Shown in pieces: positions 1 through 9,526 of a stretch of 64,000 nt of DNA; the stretch's first letter is position 1; each line of letters starts with the position of its first letter. The position numbers and the translations under genes are program-made. The notes beneath the pieces are model-generated. The model was not told the DNA's origin. It saw nothing but the letters and a program-made list of their open reading frames with translations, and ran no database searches. The stretch lies in assembly GCA_954871525.1 (NCBI GenBank), contig OX940865.1, positions 7,068,001 to 7,132,000 on the forward strand, written 5' to 3'. The DNA comes from Parietaria judaica (taxonomy: Eukaryota; Streptophyta; Magnoliopsida; Rosales; Urticaceae).

Positions 1-963
1 ATCTTATCACAAGAAATAACAGGTTCAAAGCCTAGCTACCTGAGATTCCGATAAGATCTTGTGTTGTCTTTACTAAGATCAGGTTCAAATCAAAAGATAC
101 CGAACTGTATTAGCACACTTTGCTACTTTTTTTGAAACTACACTTATATTATTAGAACAGTGGGGGATTGTTGAAATTTATTAATAATAAATGACCAATG
201 AATATTCTAATAAGTGAGAAAGTGTAATTTGTTGAGTGGGCAAGAAATGTGGGAATGTGAAAAGTCCAACATGGATTCAATACTAAGAGTGTGTGCAATA
301 TAAAAGGAAAATGATAGTGATATGAGCTCAACATGTGGCATAGTGATAAATATGCCACATGAGTGCCGTGTGGAGGCAAGGTGGCGAGACCATGCCACCT
401 CACGTTTTTGAAACGCCGCCCTCGCCGGTGTCGCCACGGGCTCGGGTTTGGGCTCGGGTGCGGGGGCGTAGAGGCGCTAGTGGCCTCTTGTAGGCGTACT
501 TGAGCACGTGGCATCGGGCGAGCGGCGTAGGCTCGCGTCTCGGGCTTTCTCGCGGTGATTCTCGTCTCGCCATGTGTCGGTCGGGAGTTACTAGCCGTTG
601 GGGGCTTGTTTCTGACCATTTTTCGTTTTCCATTTTCAGACCAGTAACTGCCACTTGTGAAGGGTCGTTACCTTCACAACGTGTAACTGTTTTTTGGTCT
701 TTATATTTCGTTTCTGAAAAACAGAAAACGTTAATTTCTCTCTGTATCATTTCTTATCTCTGAAAAACACTTCTAGAAACATGTTCTTGCTTACGGTCGG
801 AACTTCGCTTTGTCTTGCGATTTCCTGACCAAAGGCTTGTATTATCTTGGGTGTTCTTGCAAGCAGAGTCGAAGACGTTTTTGAGTGCTCGAAACACTAT
901 TAGGAAAGTGATCATATGCACTATTCAAGCCGTGACGTTTCAACCTCAAAGAAATTTCCAACA
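1..963 (+). mobile_element. 3' end of a Ty1/copia-type LTR retrotransposon (truncated by the window edge)
   Basis: Positions 1-168 are the untranslated tail of an element whose body lies to the left of the window. At 159-168 is a purine-rich tract ending in GTGGGGGAT, the usual polypurine tract directly before the 3' LTR of plant copia elements. The LTR runs 169-963, beginning TGTTGAAATTT and ending AAATTTCCAACA, a short imperfect inverted repeat with the canonical TG...CA ends. A good TATA box (TATAAAAGG) lies at 299-307. No coding part is visible. The flank after the LTR is CCAGA (964-968), which would be the target duplication, but the partner copy is outside the window. Superfamily is inferred only from the PPT/LTR style. 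Confidence 0.75.
169..963 (+). repeat. 3' LTR of the copia-type element
   Basis: This is a 795-bp LTR with TG/CA termini, an inverted terminal match (TGTTGAAATTT / AAATTTCCAACA) and a TATA box near 299. Its GC-rich middle (about 360-560) produces several spurious open frames on both strands. The LTR ends 26 bp before the ATG of the RBR pseudogene. Confidence 0.7.
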
Positions 964-988
964 CCAGAGGCAGCGGAAGAGACCAACA

Positions 989-1679
989 ATGGAGGCAAGA
1001 AAAGTATACAAAATCATCGACGTCAAAGACTCCCCGAATTATTCGGCGCCGGGAAGCTCCAAGTGAACTGCGATCAACGTTGAACGCTTCTCCTCCCCGC
1101 GAGCGGCCATGGCATCCTCAACATCAGATCTCACAGACGTCCGAATCCTTTTTCCATGCCCTAAAGTCTTTGGAAAATCCTCAAACTCCCAAGCCCCAGA
1201 GGAAACCGTAACCAGGGTCTGCGAGATCTGCACCGACGAGAAGATGAATTGCGAGTGGTTCAAAATCAAAGGCTGCAATCACGCTTACTGCACGAACTGC
1301 ATGGTGTCTTCCTTGGCATCAAATCTTCAAGACAACGTGACCGCCATCATGCTGCCCGGCTCCAGGCTCCAAAGCCGGGAAATCATCGCCGGATAATTGC
1401 TGGGAGATTTTGCCGCCAAAGGTATTCGAGCGATGGGGATTCGCTTTATGCGAGGAGGCGATTCTCAAATCGGAGAAAATCATATACTTCCCGTACAAGG
1501 ATTGCTCGGCGATGTTGATCAACGATGGAAGGGGATCGGTGGCGATAGCGAGCTGCCAACAGTTGTTGTGCTCGAAGTGCCAGGTGGCGTGGCACGCCGG
1601 GATCCGGTGCGAAAAGTATCAGAAGCTGGGGGAGGTTGAGGGGGAGAAGGAGGATCTGATGCTAGTAGGACGGTTGTAA
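989..1679 (+). pseudogene. RBR-type (RING-IBR) E3 ubiquitin ligase pseudogene, truncated and frameshifted
   Basis: The sequence encodes the N-terminal half of a plant RBR ubiquitin ligase. Seen: a start at 989 (MEARKVYKIIDV), a RING1-like cluster (CEICTDEKM, then GCNHAYCTNCM) at about 1230-1303, then text from the RING1/IBR region (PPKVFERWG, CSKCQVAWHAG, CEKYQKLGE) at about 1410-1650. These pieces lie in different frames. The first frame stops at 1064, the same frame reopens at 1109, and the rest is shifted by one from about 1390. The text ends at 1679 before the second RING, so the catalytic cysteine domain is absent. No introns are evident. A working RBR ligase moves ubiquitin through a RING2 cysteine, so this copy should not be active. 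It may be a processed or duplicated gene fragment. Its 5' flank is the copia LTR. Confidence 0.75.
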
Positions 1680-2121
1680 CATAACATCACCCTTTAAACC
1701 TAATTTGGTTTCATGCTATTTCTAGTCTGAATTGCATATTTTTTTGTAAAATAAACTTATAGAATGAACATGAATGGTTATGTTCCTATTTACCAAACAA
1801 TTCATCACGCTAATGCCCTCTCCTTTTTTTGGTAGTGTTGTCTGCTATAACTGCGCGAGTGTGCCCGAGTACGTACTTGTGTTACAAATGCAATAAAAAA
1901 CGCATATATACCAATCACAATAGTAATAAGTGCAATTCCTGATTATATATTTTTATTATTATTAAACGTTCAAAACATTAGAGTATTGGTACAATATTAT
2001 CTACTAGACTATATACTATATATGTCATGTGTTGCATTAAAAAATTGTAGCTTTAGACGTCTTTTAGAAAAATCTGAAGAAGTATGAGACTTGTCTTCCG
2101 GTCATTTTTTCACGTCCCACT

Positions 2122-2163
<42 letters not shown>

Positions 2164-2183
2164 TGTGCTATCATAATCGTGAT
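1680..2183. other. Intergenic AT-rich DNA with a TA microsatellite
   Basis: No gene is supported here. A (TA)n tract of about 36 bp lies at 2124-2159. The last five bases, GTGAT (2179-2183), are the left target-site duplication of the following gypsy element. Confidence 0.7.
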
Positions 2184-2864
2184 TGTTAAGGTCAAATTTT
2201 GTCAAATCTCTCATCAACACTATCCGATGTCGTTTATGAAATAAACGACATAAAGTAAGAGCAAGATCATTTGAAGAGTCCAGGCCCATCAGAGGATAGG
2301 GGAAATTAAGGCCCAGCAAGCAAAGCCCATAAGAAGTCATCATCTGACAGAGCCGGCCCAAGACTTCGTCGCGACAAGAGAAGTTCATCGAGAAAGGAGC
2401 TCTTCGGGAAAGCCCAATCGAATTAAAAGAAGAAGTCATTCGAGATCGCGAGAAAGAAGGAAGGATGGCTCATTTAGTTGAGGATTTCGTGGGATATCCA
2501 ACGCAAATAAGGGAGGTCAACAACGATCACAGCGAAACAGAAGGAAACCCTAGCAATATTCAAGGAACAATCTAGAAGACCTTCAAACCTATAAATACAC
2601 ATGTAGATTCAGTGTAATTTCACTCAGTATCCAATAAATCGTGAGTTAGAGAGAGTAATTCTTGAGTCTTTGAGTTTTTCTTATTCATAGTATTCTCAAT
2701 CTCTCAAGGATTAGAGGGTGTAATCTTCGATTGTCCGAGCTATTAAACGGAAGAAATCGGGTCCTCTCGGAATCATAATAAATCAAGGATATTCGTATTA
2801 TTCATAATTATCTGTGATTTCGATTATCTTTGTGACTGCAAGGCGGTAAAAATCGCCCTCTACA
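2184..2864 (+). repeat. 5' LTR of the Tat-type element
   Basis: The LTR starts TGTTAAGG and ends CCCTCTACA, giving TG...CA ends. A TATA-like CTATAAATAC is at 2589-2598 and an AATAAA-like signal (CCAATAAATC) at 2631-2640, which suggests a short R region. It matches 13850-14529 at about 98% by eye. Confidence 0.95.
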
Positions 2865-2886
2865 GTTTAGCGCCCACCGAGGGGGC
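2865..2886 (+). other. Probable primer-binding site of the Tat-type element
   Basis: Directly after the LTR comes GTTTAGCGCCCACCGAGGGG. The GCGCCCACC core resembles the PBS seen in many Tat-clade elements, from memory. I cannot name the tRNA with confidence. Confidence 0.5.
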
Positions 2887-2910
2887 TTTGTTTCTTCCTA
2901 TCGCACAGCC

Positions 2911-4827
2911 ATGAAATCGAAGAGAGGAAGGAAGATGTCAGCCGAGGAAGCCAGTTCTGCTCAGGAGCAAACCATGCAGCGAATGCAACAACACCTGGCC
3001 GAAGCCATCGCGAAGATGACGGAGGTCACCAACAAAGCCGAAGAGTCTGCCCGGCAGATAGAGGAGCAAGCCGCGGAGAACAGACGCCTCACAAGCCTCC
3101 TAGAGCGCGCAGAGAGACCGCGTCCGACAAACCAGATAGCAGAATCTTCCGCACGAGGAGCCGGAGGGAGCGCCAGCAGAGACACGGTGACGACGGACGC
3201 ACCGGTAGGCATGTCAACCCCATCGCTCATTAGGAACCTCTTCGACACGGACGCAGCCCAGCCAACCGCAGCGAATCGGCTGGAGAACACGCCGGGGGAC
3301 ACGCCGGTCAATCCGACGATGGACGTGGCGGCAAGAGTGGCCGAGGAGGTGGCCAAGGCGATGGCGTTGATGTCAGCGAAGATGGAAGCCAAGCTCGGGC
3401 AAGTCGCATCGCAAGTGCACCAAGCAGCGAGCTCGGCGCCGGAAATCGACAGGATGGTGCGAGAAGCCAGAATCACCCCGTTCACGACGAGGATTCGAGG
3501 GATAGAGCTAGAGGAGCTGCCGAAGATCAAACTCACGCCGTACAAAGGGGAGACGGATCCCCACACACACGTGAATTCGTTCCGAATCGCGACAGACCAC
3601 ATCGGGGGCGAGGAGGTCCGGAAGGAAGCCGTCCTTTGCAGACTTTTCATTGCAAGTTTGCAAGGTCGCGCCAGCGACTGGTTCGCAAGATTAACGCCGG
3701 GCTCCATCAACACCTCCGACGAGCTGGTCGCCCTTTTCTTAAAACACTTCTCCATCTACGTACATACGGAGCTGACGGTATCCAACCTCTTCGATGTCAA
3801 GCAAGGGAAGAACGAACCTCTTTGACAGTACGTGGAGAAGTTCAAGAACGTCATGTTCCGAATCCCAAAGATCGAGGACGTCATCTCGGTCCAGGCTCTG
3901 AAGCACGGCTTGTACTATCAATCCCCGTTCAACGACGAGTTGTGCGTCTCGCTGCCAAACTCGATAGAGGACACACTCCACAAAGCAACGATCTACATGG
4001 ACATGGAGGAGAACAAGGCGATCAAGAAAAGGATAGAAGAGGAAGACAAGGGCCGAGCAAGGCCAGAGAGGAGGGAAGCTAGAGACGGACGAGAAGGATC
4101 CTCGTCTAGAACGAGGAGAGAAGGAGAGCGACGAGATCGGAGAAACAGGGACGGTGCCGATGAGCGAATAGTCCAGGAAACCCCTGGGCACGGAGTCTAC
4201 CAAGTAGACGGAAAGAAAGAGGCGCTCGGAAACCGTGAGATTCATCTGCAAGGGGGACTTCCGCAAGGGAACTCACAGCCGGAGAACTTCCCAGGCAACC
4301 ATGGAAGCTTTTCAGAAGGCCGAGGAGGCTACTCTGGCGACCGAGGGGGCTACTCCGGAGGCCGATGAGGTTTCTCGAGTAGCCGAGGAGGCTAATCCGG
4401 CGGCCGAAGCGGTTACGAGACGAAGCCGTGGCCGAGGGACATGAGCAAATACTGCTCCTTCCACGAGTACAACGGTCATGCGACCGACGAGTGCGCCAGC
4501 CTGAAGAAGATGATCTAGAGGAAGATCGAACAAGGGGAATTCCAGAATGTCTCCCAGAAGCCCGCTCAGCCATGGAATAATGGCAACCGATCGTGGCCGA
4601 ACAGGCAGGAGGCTCCCGCTCAGCGCACAGGAGGAAGCCAAGAGGCACCGAAAAGGAGCCTTGCAATCGAGGAGGCCTCGACGGAATGCCCAAACGACGG
4701 GAGACCAGCCGCAAGGCCAAGGATCGACTTGATCATGGGAGGGTCTCGCCTCTGCGAAGACTCCATCAACAGCATCAAGGCCTACCAGCACAGGGGAAGG
4801 AGTCTGCTCGGGAAGATGCGCGGATGA
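2911..4827 (+). pseudogene. gag of the Tat-type element, interrupted by in-frame stops
   Basis: Gag would form the virus-like particle. The frame opens at 2911 (MKSKRGRKM) with a glutamine/glutamate-rich, probably coiled-coil N-terminus (residues about 10-65). The conserved retrotransposon gag core follows (about 3520-4010: KIKLTPYKGETDP, RASDWFARL, ALFLKHF). After it come an arginine-rich stretch and repeats of RGGYSG (about 4318-4405). Next is a zinc-knuckle-like CxxH...GHxxxxC segment (CSFHEYNGHATDEC, about 4459-4500). The same frame is broken by TGA (3823), TGA (4366), TAA (4393) and TAG (4516), then ends with TGA at 4825. The two TGA codons sit where a CpG C-to-T change is plausible. No full-length Gag can come from this copy without suppression. 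The last stop overlaps an ATG in the protease frame (ATGA at 4824-4827). Confidence 0.85.
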
Positions 4828-5372
4828 CCGGTCCAAAAACGACGATAGAGTTCGTCGACGAAGAGGTGTGCGCCGACGAGCACGACGACGCTCTAGTCTT
4901 AGAGCTCAACATAGGAGGATGCGACGTTGCTCGCGTCCTCGTAGACAATGGAAGCTCGGTCGACGTCATCACGTACAAATGCTTGACGCGGATGAAGATC
5001 GAAGACCTAGTCATCGGAGGCCGTCCGCGCAGGGTGTCTGGCTTCAACGGAGACGTAGCTCTCTCACTGGGAACGGTGAATCTCACTGTCTACGCCGGAA
5101 CCGTCCATCGGATGACTGAGTTCATGGTATTGGACGTACGATCGCACTTCAATGTGATCCTCGGGCGACCTTGGATTCACTCGATGAAGGCCGTCCCGTC
5201 CACGTATCACCGATGCATCAAATTCCCAGGGCGAATAGAAGGGACCATCGACGAAGTCCGGGGAAGCAGTGAAGCCTATCGCATCTGCTACATGATGCAC
5301 TACCGAGTGATGAGTGCGCCCAAGGACGTCGAAAAGGCCGAATGCAACGGCAGCAAGCCAGCCGATCAATAG
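4824..5372 (+). CDS. Retrotransposon aspartic protease domain (pro), ends at a UAG in leaky context
   Basis: This is a retroviral-type aspartic protease, which would cut the Gag-Pol precursor. The active-site motif is VDNGSSVDVI at about 4941-4970; the DNGSS form is common in the Tat clade. Other landmarks are EHDDALVLEL (about 4878) and VILGRPWIHS (about 5154-5183), the usual C-terminal LGRPW block. The frame is open from about 4593, but text before about 4824 looks like shadow of gag. The ATG at 4824 (MTGPKTTIEF) is the plausible start. The frame is -1 (or +2) relative to gag. It ends at TAG 5370-5372, immediately followed in frame by CAA TTA and then the RT region. Confidence 0.85.
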   Translation: MTGPKTTIEFVDEEVCADEHDDALVLELNIGGCDVARVLVDNGSSVDVITYKCLTRMKIEDLVIGGRPRRVSGFNGDVALSLGTVNLTVYAGTVHRMTEFMVLDVRSHFNVILGRPWIHSMKAVPSTYHRCIKFPGRIEGTIDEVRGSSEAYRICYMMHYRVMSAPKDVEKAECNGSKPADQ

Positions 5373-5378
5373 CAATTA
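5367..5378 (+). promoter_or_regulatory. Candidate stop-codon readthrough site between protease and RT
   Basis: In the frame shared by protease and RT the sequence is CAA TAG CAA TTA GCC. This is identical to the well-known tobamovirus readthrough context (UAG followed by CARYYA, with CAA before). The downstream frame continues open for more than 2.2 kb into RT. Function in this copy is inferred, not shown; a chance nonsense change is the alternative. Confidence 0.5.
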
Positions 5379-7577
5379 GCCGCGTCCACTCCGCCTCCAC
5401 CAATGATGGTCAGGAGGAAGCGGCGCAGAAAGAAGGGGAAAGGGGGATCCCCGGGCATCCCCAAGATCCTCAGCGCGGAATACGTGGAAGACCAAGCCGC
5501 CGAAGGAAGATTAGGAGGCCCACAGCTCGAAGAAGTGGAACAAGTTTGCATCGATGACTCCGACCCGACTCGAACTGTCGGTATAGGCGCCGGACTCGAG
5601 CCGGAGATCAAGGCTCAGCTGGTCGAGTTCCTGAAAAGGAACCGAGAAAGTTTTGCATGGTCCCACGAAGATTTTCCAGGAATCGATCCGACGGTGGTCA
5701 CCCACCGGCTCAACACAGATCCCGGGCATAAGCCTGTCATACATAAACGAAGAAAGATGGCCTCTGACCGGAACAAGATCATCAACGACGAAGCGGACAA
5801 GCTGCTCGCTATGGGGACCATCAGGGAGGTGAAATACCCCCAGTGGTTAGCCAACACCGTCGTGGTTAAAAAGAAGAACGGCAAGTGGAGAGTGTGCGTC
5901 GACTTCACGGATCTTAACAAAGCATGCCCGAAGGACAGCTTTCCAATGCCGCACATCGATCGCCTTGTCGAAGCCACTTACGGGTACGAGCTACTAAGCT
6001 TCATGGATGCCTACTCAGGCTACCATCAGATCCGAATGCATCCAGACGACGAAGAGAAGACAGCTTTCATCAGCGAGAGAGGAACCTACTGCTATAAGGT
6101 TATGCCTTTCGTGTTGAAAAATGCCGGGGCGACCTACCAGAGACTGATGACAAAGATGTTCCACGAGCAGATCGGGAAAAGCGTGGAGGTATACATCGAT
6201 GACATGGTCGTCAAATCCCTAAAAGCGGCGATGCACGTGGAGCACTTGGAGGAATGCTTCGGTGTCCTCAACAAACATCAGATGAAGCTGAACCCTACTA
6301 AGTGCACCTTCGGCGTCTCATCCGGAAAATTCTTAGGTCAGATGGTCACGCGACGAGGAATCGAAGCCAACCCCGAGAAGATCGAGGCCATTCAAAGCAT
6401 GCCGTCGCCGAGAAATCGACGAGAGGTACAGAGGCTGACAGGAAGGATCAACGCACTGAGACGGTTCATCTCACGACAGGCGGACCGAACTCTCCTATTC
6501 TACGAGCTGTTAAGGAAAAACAGGAAGTTCGAATGGACCGATAAGTGCGAAGAAGCTTTCCAAGCGCTGAAGGCCTATCTGTCGTCGCCGCCCGTTATGA
6601 CAAAGCCAGAGCCCGGAGAACCGCTTTATCTGTACATCGCCGTGTCCGATCAAGCGATAAGCCAGGTGCTTGTTCGAGAGGAAAAAGGGGAGCAAAAGCC
6701 AGTCTCTTACATCAGCAGGAAGCTCCTCGACGCTGAAACAAGATACCCCACCATCGAGAAGCTGGCGCTAGCCGTCTACGACGCATCGGAGAGACTACGA
6801 TTCCACTTCCAAGCCCACACGATCATCGTTATGACGGACAGGCCGATTCGTTCCATCATTCAAAGCCCGAATCAATCCGGCAGAATCACGAAGTGGAACA
6901 TAAAGCTGGGAGCATACAACATCGAATATCAGTTGCGGACAAGCTTGAAGTCACAAGTACTAGCCGACTTCCTCATCGAGCTGCCCAAGGAGCCCGTGGA
7001 GCTGAGCGATGAGGCGGGTACCTGGAGACTCTGCGTCGACGGATCATCGACCTCGATGGGATCAGGAATCGGAGTCCGGCTCATCTCTCCGATGGGAGAA
7101 ATAATCGAGAAGGCTTGCCGCCTCGCCTACCGTTCCACCAATAATGAAGCGGAATACGAGGCGCTCATCGTCGGGATGCAATCAGCCCTGGCCATCGGGG
7201 TCAAGAACTTGAACGCCTTTTCGGATTCTCAGCTAGTCGTAAAGCAAGTCAGTGGAGAGTACGAAACGAACGACGAGAGGATGGAGGCCTACGCTGGAGT
7301 TGTCAAGTCCCTCGAGAAGAAGTTTGATTTCTTTACTTTGACACAGGTGTACAGAGGAGACAACAACCATGCAGACGCTCTGGCAAGCCTGGGGTCAACC
7401 ACCCAGTTAGGAGAACTCCGGTCGATTACGGTAGAGACGCTACAGAAACCTAGCATCAAGAGAGGCGAGGGCCCCGATAAGAAGAAGCTGAAGATAAACG
7501 AAGAAGGATTAACCAACGGGGATGACAGCGCTCGTAACAACGACGACGTCTTGGAGGAAGGCGAGGAAGAAACCTAG
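5373..7577 (+). CDS. Reverse transcriptase, RNase H and second (archaeal-type) RNase H of the Tat-type element
   Basis: This region copies the genomic RNA into DNA. It is in the same frame as protease; the first ATG after the stop is at 5403, giving 724 codons. RT motifs include KKKNGKWRVCVDFTDLN (about 5868), FMDAYSGYHQI (about 6000) and the catalytic YIDD at 6192-6203 (residue about 264). The connected RNase H lies at residues about 410-510 (LYLYIAVSDQAIS, then TDRPI). A second RNase H follows at about 540-660 (WRLCVDGSS, NNEAEYEAL, SDSQLVV, HADALASL), the hallmark of the Tat clade. VMPFVLKNAGATYQR has V where the family usually has G. The frame ends at TAG 7575-7577, and the integrase follows in the same frame. 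The C-terminus (residues 680-724) is acidic and low in complexity. Confidence 0.92.
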   Translation, partial: QLAASTPPPPMMVRRKRRRKKGKGGSPGIPKILSAEYVEDQAAEGRLGGPQLEEVEQVCIDDSDPTRTVGIGAGLEPEIKAQLVEFLKRNRESFAWSHEDFPGIDPTVVTHRLNTDPGHKPVIHKRRKMASDRNKIINDEADKLLAMGTIREVKYPQWLANTVVVKKKNGKWRVCVDFTDLNKACPKDSFPMPHIDRLVEATYGYELLSFMDAYSGYHQIRMHPDDEEKTAFISERGTYCYKVMPFVLKNAGATYQRLMTKMFHEQIGKSVEVYIDDMVVKSLKAAMHVEHLEECFGVLNKHQMKLNPTKCTFGVSSGKFLGQMVTRRGIEANPEKIEAIQSMPSPRNRREVQRLTGRINALRRFISRQADRTLLFYELLRKNRKFEWTDKCEEAFQALKAYLSSPPVMTKPEPGEPLYLYIAVSDQAISQVLVREEKGEQKPVSYISRKLLDAETRYPTIEKLALAVYDASERLRFHFQAHTIIVMTDRPIRSIIQSPNQSGRITKWNIKLGAYNIEYQLRTSLKSQVLADFLIELPKEPVELSDEAGTWRLCVDGSSTSMGSGIGVRLISPMGEIIEKACRLAYRSTNNEAEYEALIVGMQSALAIGVKNLNAFSDSQLVVKQVSGEYETNDERMEAYAGVVKSLEKKFDFFTLTQVYRGDNNHADALASLGSTTQLGELRSITVETLQKPSIKRGEGPDKKKLKINEEGLTNGDDSARNNDDVLEEGEEET

Positions 7578-8885
7578 CTTATAGAAGAAGAAGAGGGCGA
7601 GGACGAAGAACCAGGAATAGTGGAGGAGACTGGAGACGAAGATTGGCGGACCCCCATCCGAGCATATCTGCTCGAAGGAAAGCTACCCGAAGATCGACAA
7701 GAGGCGCGGAAAATAAAGACTAAGAGCTCCCGGTACACAATCATAGATGGACGGCTCTACTTCAAAAGCCTCGTAGGCCCCTACCTACGTTGTCTAGACA
7801 AAGACGAGGCAAACTATGTCATGCAAGAAATCCACAGCGGAGAGTGCGGTAACCACTCGGGCGGACGCAACCTGCTGAGGAAAGCCAAGCTACAAGGCTT
7901 CTTCTGGGAAACAATGCGAGCGGACTGCATCAACCACGCCAGGAGGTGCGAAAAATGCCAGCGACACGCCCCAGCAATCAACTGCCCTGCCGAAGAGCTG
8001 TCAGTGGTGTCGGTGCCCTACCCTTTCATGAAGTGGTCCATGGATATCGTCGGCCCTATGCCGATCGGAGCAAGGTAGAAGAGGTTCATGCTGGTAGTCA
8101 CGGACTTCTTCACCAAATGGACCGAAGCCAAATCTTACGCCAATATCAAGGATTCCGACGTCGAAAGTTATGTTTGGAAGAACGTAATCACTCGCTTCGG
8201 ACTCCCCAGGGAGATCATTGCAGACAACGGATCCCAGTTTATCTCGAAAAAGTTCAAGGACTTCTGTACACGCTGGAAGATAAAGCTGAATACTTCGACG
8301 CCAAGATATCCTCAAGGGAACGGGAACGCCGAAGCGATCAACCGAACGATTACCAACAACCTTAAGAAGCGGCTCGACAAGAAGAAGGGCCTATGGGAAG
8401 AGGAACTCCCGGGAGTACTTTGGGCTTATCGGACGACGCCACACTCAGCTACCGGAGAAACTCTTTTTGCTCTAGCATTTGGAGTGGAACCGGTAATCCC
8501 GGCAGAAGTAGGAGTCCCCAGTTTCCGGCGATCCTGGGCACCAAGCAACGAAGAGGATAACAACCAGGACCTGCTTCATCAGCTCGATCACATCGACGAA
8601 AGACGGGAGCGAGCCAGAGTTCATATAGCAAACTATCAGAACACCATCGCACGGTTCTACAATAAAAAGGTGCGACCGAGAAAGTTCCGAGTCGGAGAAT
8701 TGGTCCTCAAAAAGGTTTTCCAGAACACAGCCGAGCTTAACGCAGGAAAGCTAGGAGAGAGCTGGGAAGGCCCGTATACGGTAACCCACATCGTCAAGCC
8801 AGGGGTGTACGAGCTCAAGAACACCGATGGAGTCAAGGTCATAAGAAGATGGAACGTCAAGCACTTGAAGAAATTCTACCAATAA
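7578..8885 (+). pseudogene. Integrase of the Tat-type element, interrupted by one stop
   Basis: Integrase inserts the cDNA into the chromosome. The frame continues that of RT after the TAG at 7575. After an acidic linker (about 7578-7640) comes the HHCC zinc-binding domain (HSGECGNHSGG at about 7830, CEKCQRH at about 7947). The catalytic core has Asp in MDIVGP (about 8041), Asp in ADNGSQF (about 8220) and Glu in GNAEAINR (about 8323). A C-terminal domain (GESWEGPYTV, KHLKKFYQ) runs to TAA at 8883-8885. A TAG at 8076-8078 splits the domain just before MLVVTDFFTKW. That context and the one at 7575 do not resemble a readthrough signal. There is no chromodomain, as expected for this clade. Confidence 0.88.
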
Positions 8886-9173
8886 AGAACTTCGTCGGCG
8901 TCTCTTCTTATCCTCTACCATTTGTTAAATATCCTTTCTATTCTTAAGTTTACTACTTTGATTTAAGTTTATTAAAAGGGTACTCCCGACCCTACTTGTT
9001 CGGGATTAGCATATTTGGCTCCGGCCTTATTCAATACAACATGGAGTACTCTTCCCTCGCGAGCCGCACCCATTGGGGGACTCGAAGGGTTTAACGAGGC
9101 TCGTCTCTTAAGACAATATTCTATCGTCTCTCCATATAAATACACATCGCAAAAACACATACTCATAAAAGGA

Positions 9174-9526
9174 GTCAGTGCCAAGCACATCATCGCGACA
9201 GAGCCCGGTGCATACCGACAAGATCATCGCCGAATATTACAAAACTACTACGGCAAATGGGCCAAGCAAAAAAAACTACTACGGCAAATGGGCCAAGCAA
9301 AAAAAAAACTACTACGGCAAATGGGCCAAGCAAAAAAAAAACTACTACGGAAAATGGGCCAAGCAAAGAAAAATTACTGCGGCGAATGGGCCAACATATC
9401 GAATCAGTGCCAAGCACTTCATCACGACAGAGCCCGGTGCATACCGACAAGCTCATCGCCAGCAAATCAGTGCCAAGCACTTCATCGCGACAGAGCCCGG
9501 TTCATACCGACAAGCTCATCGCCGAA
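9174..9526 (+). repeat. Three direct copies of a ~50-bp unit flanking the minisatellite
   Basis: The unit reads CAGTGCCAAGCACWTCATCR followed by CGACAGAGCCCGGTGCATACCG and then ACAAG-TCATCGCC. It occurs at about 9177, 9406 and 9466. The first copy lies upstream of the 30-bp minisatellite and the other two downstream. The smaller array therefore appears to have expanded between copies of the larger unit. Confidence 0.85.
9241..9395 (+). repeat. Minisatellite, about 30-33-bp unit, five copies
   Basis: The unit is ACTACTACGGCAAATGGGCC followed by AAGC and a run of 6-10 A. Four copies are nearly identical and a fifth (about 9367-9393) is diverged (TTACTGCGGCGAATGGGCC). Length variation is mainly in the A-run. 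Apparent lysine- or tyrosine-rich open frames here are by-products of the repeat. Confidence 0.9.

Noticed and set aside
2961..3755. 264-codon open frame on the minus strand across gag
   Set aside because: It mirrors the gag frame, lacks any recognisable domain, and its Ser/Ala-rich composition follows from the opposite strand of a GC-rich coding region.
4828..4842. CCAAAAAC as a -1 frameshift slippery site between gag and protease
   Set aside because: It lies after the gag stop at 4825, so ribosomes in the gag frame would not reach it, and it is not a full X-XXY-YYZ heptamer.
7575..8078. The TAG codons at 7575 and 8076 as further programmed readthrough sites
   Set aside because: Their 3' contexts (CTTATA, AAGAGG) do not fit a known readthrough motif, and 8076 lies inside the integrase core; ordinary nonsense changes are more likely.
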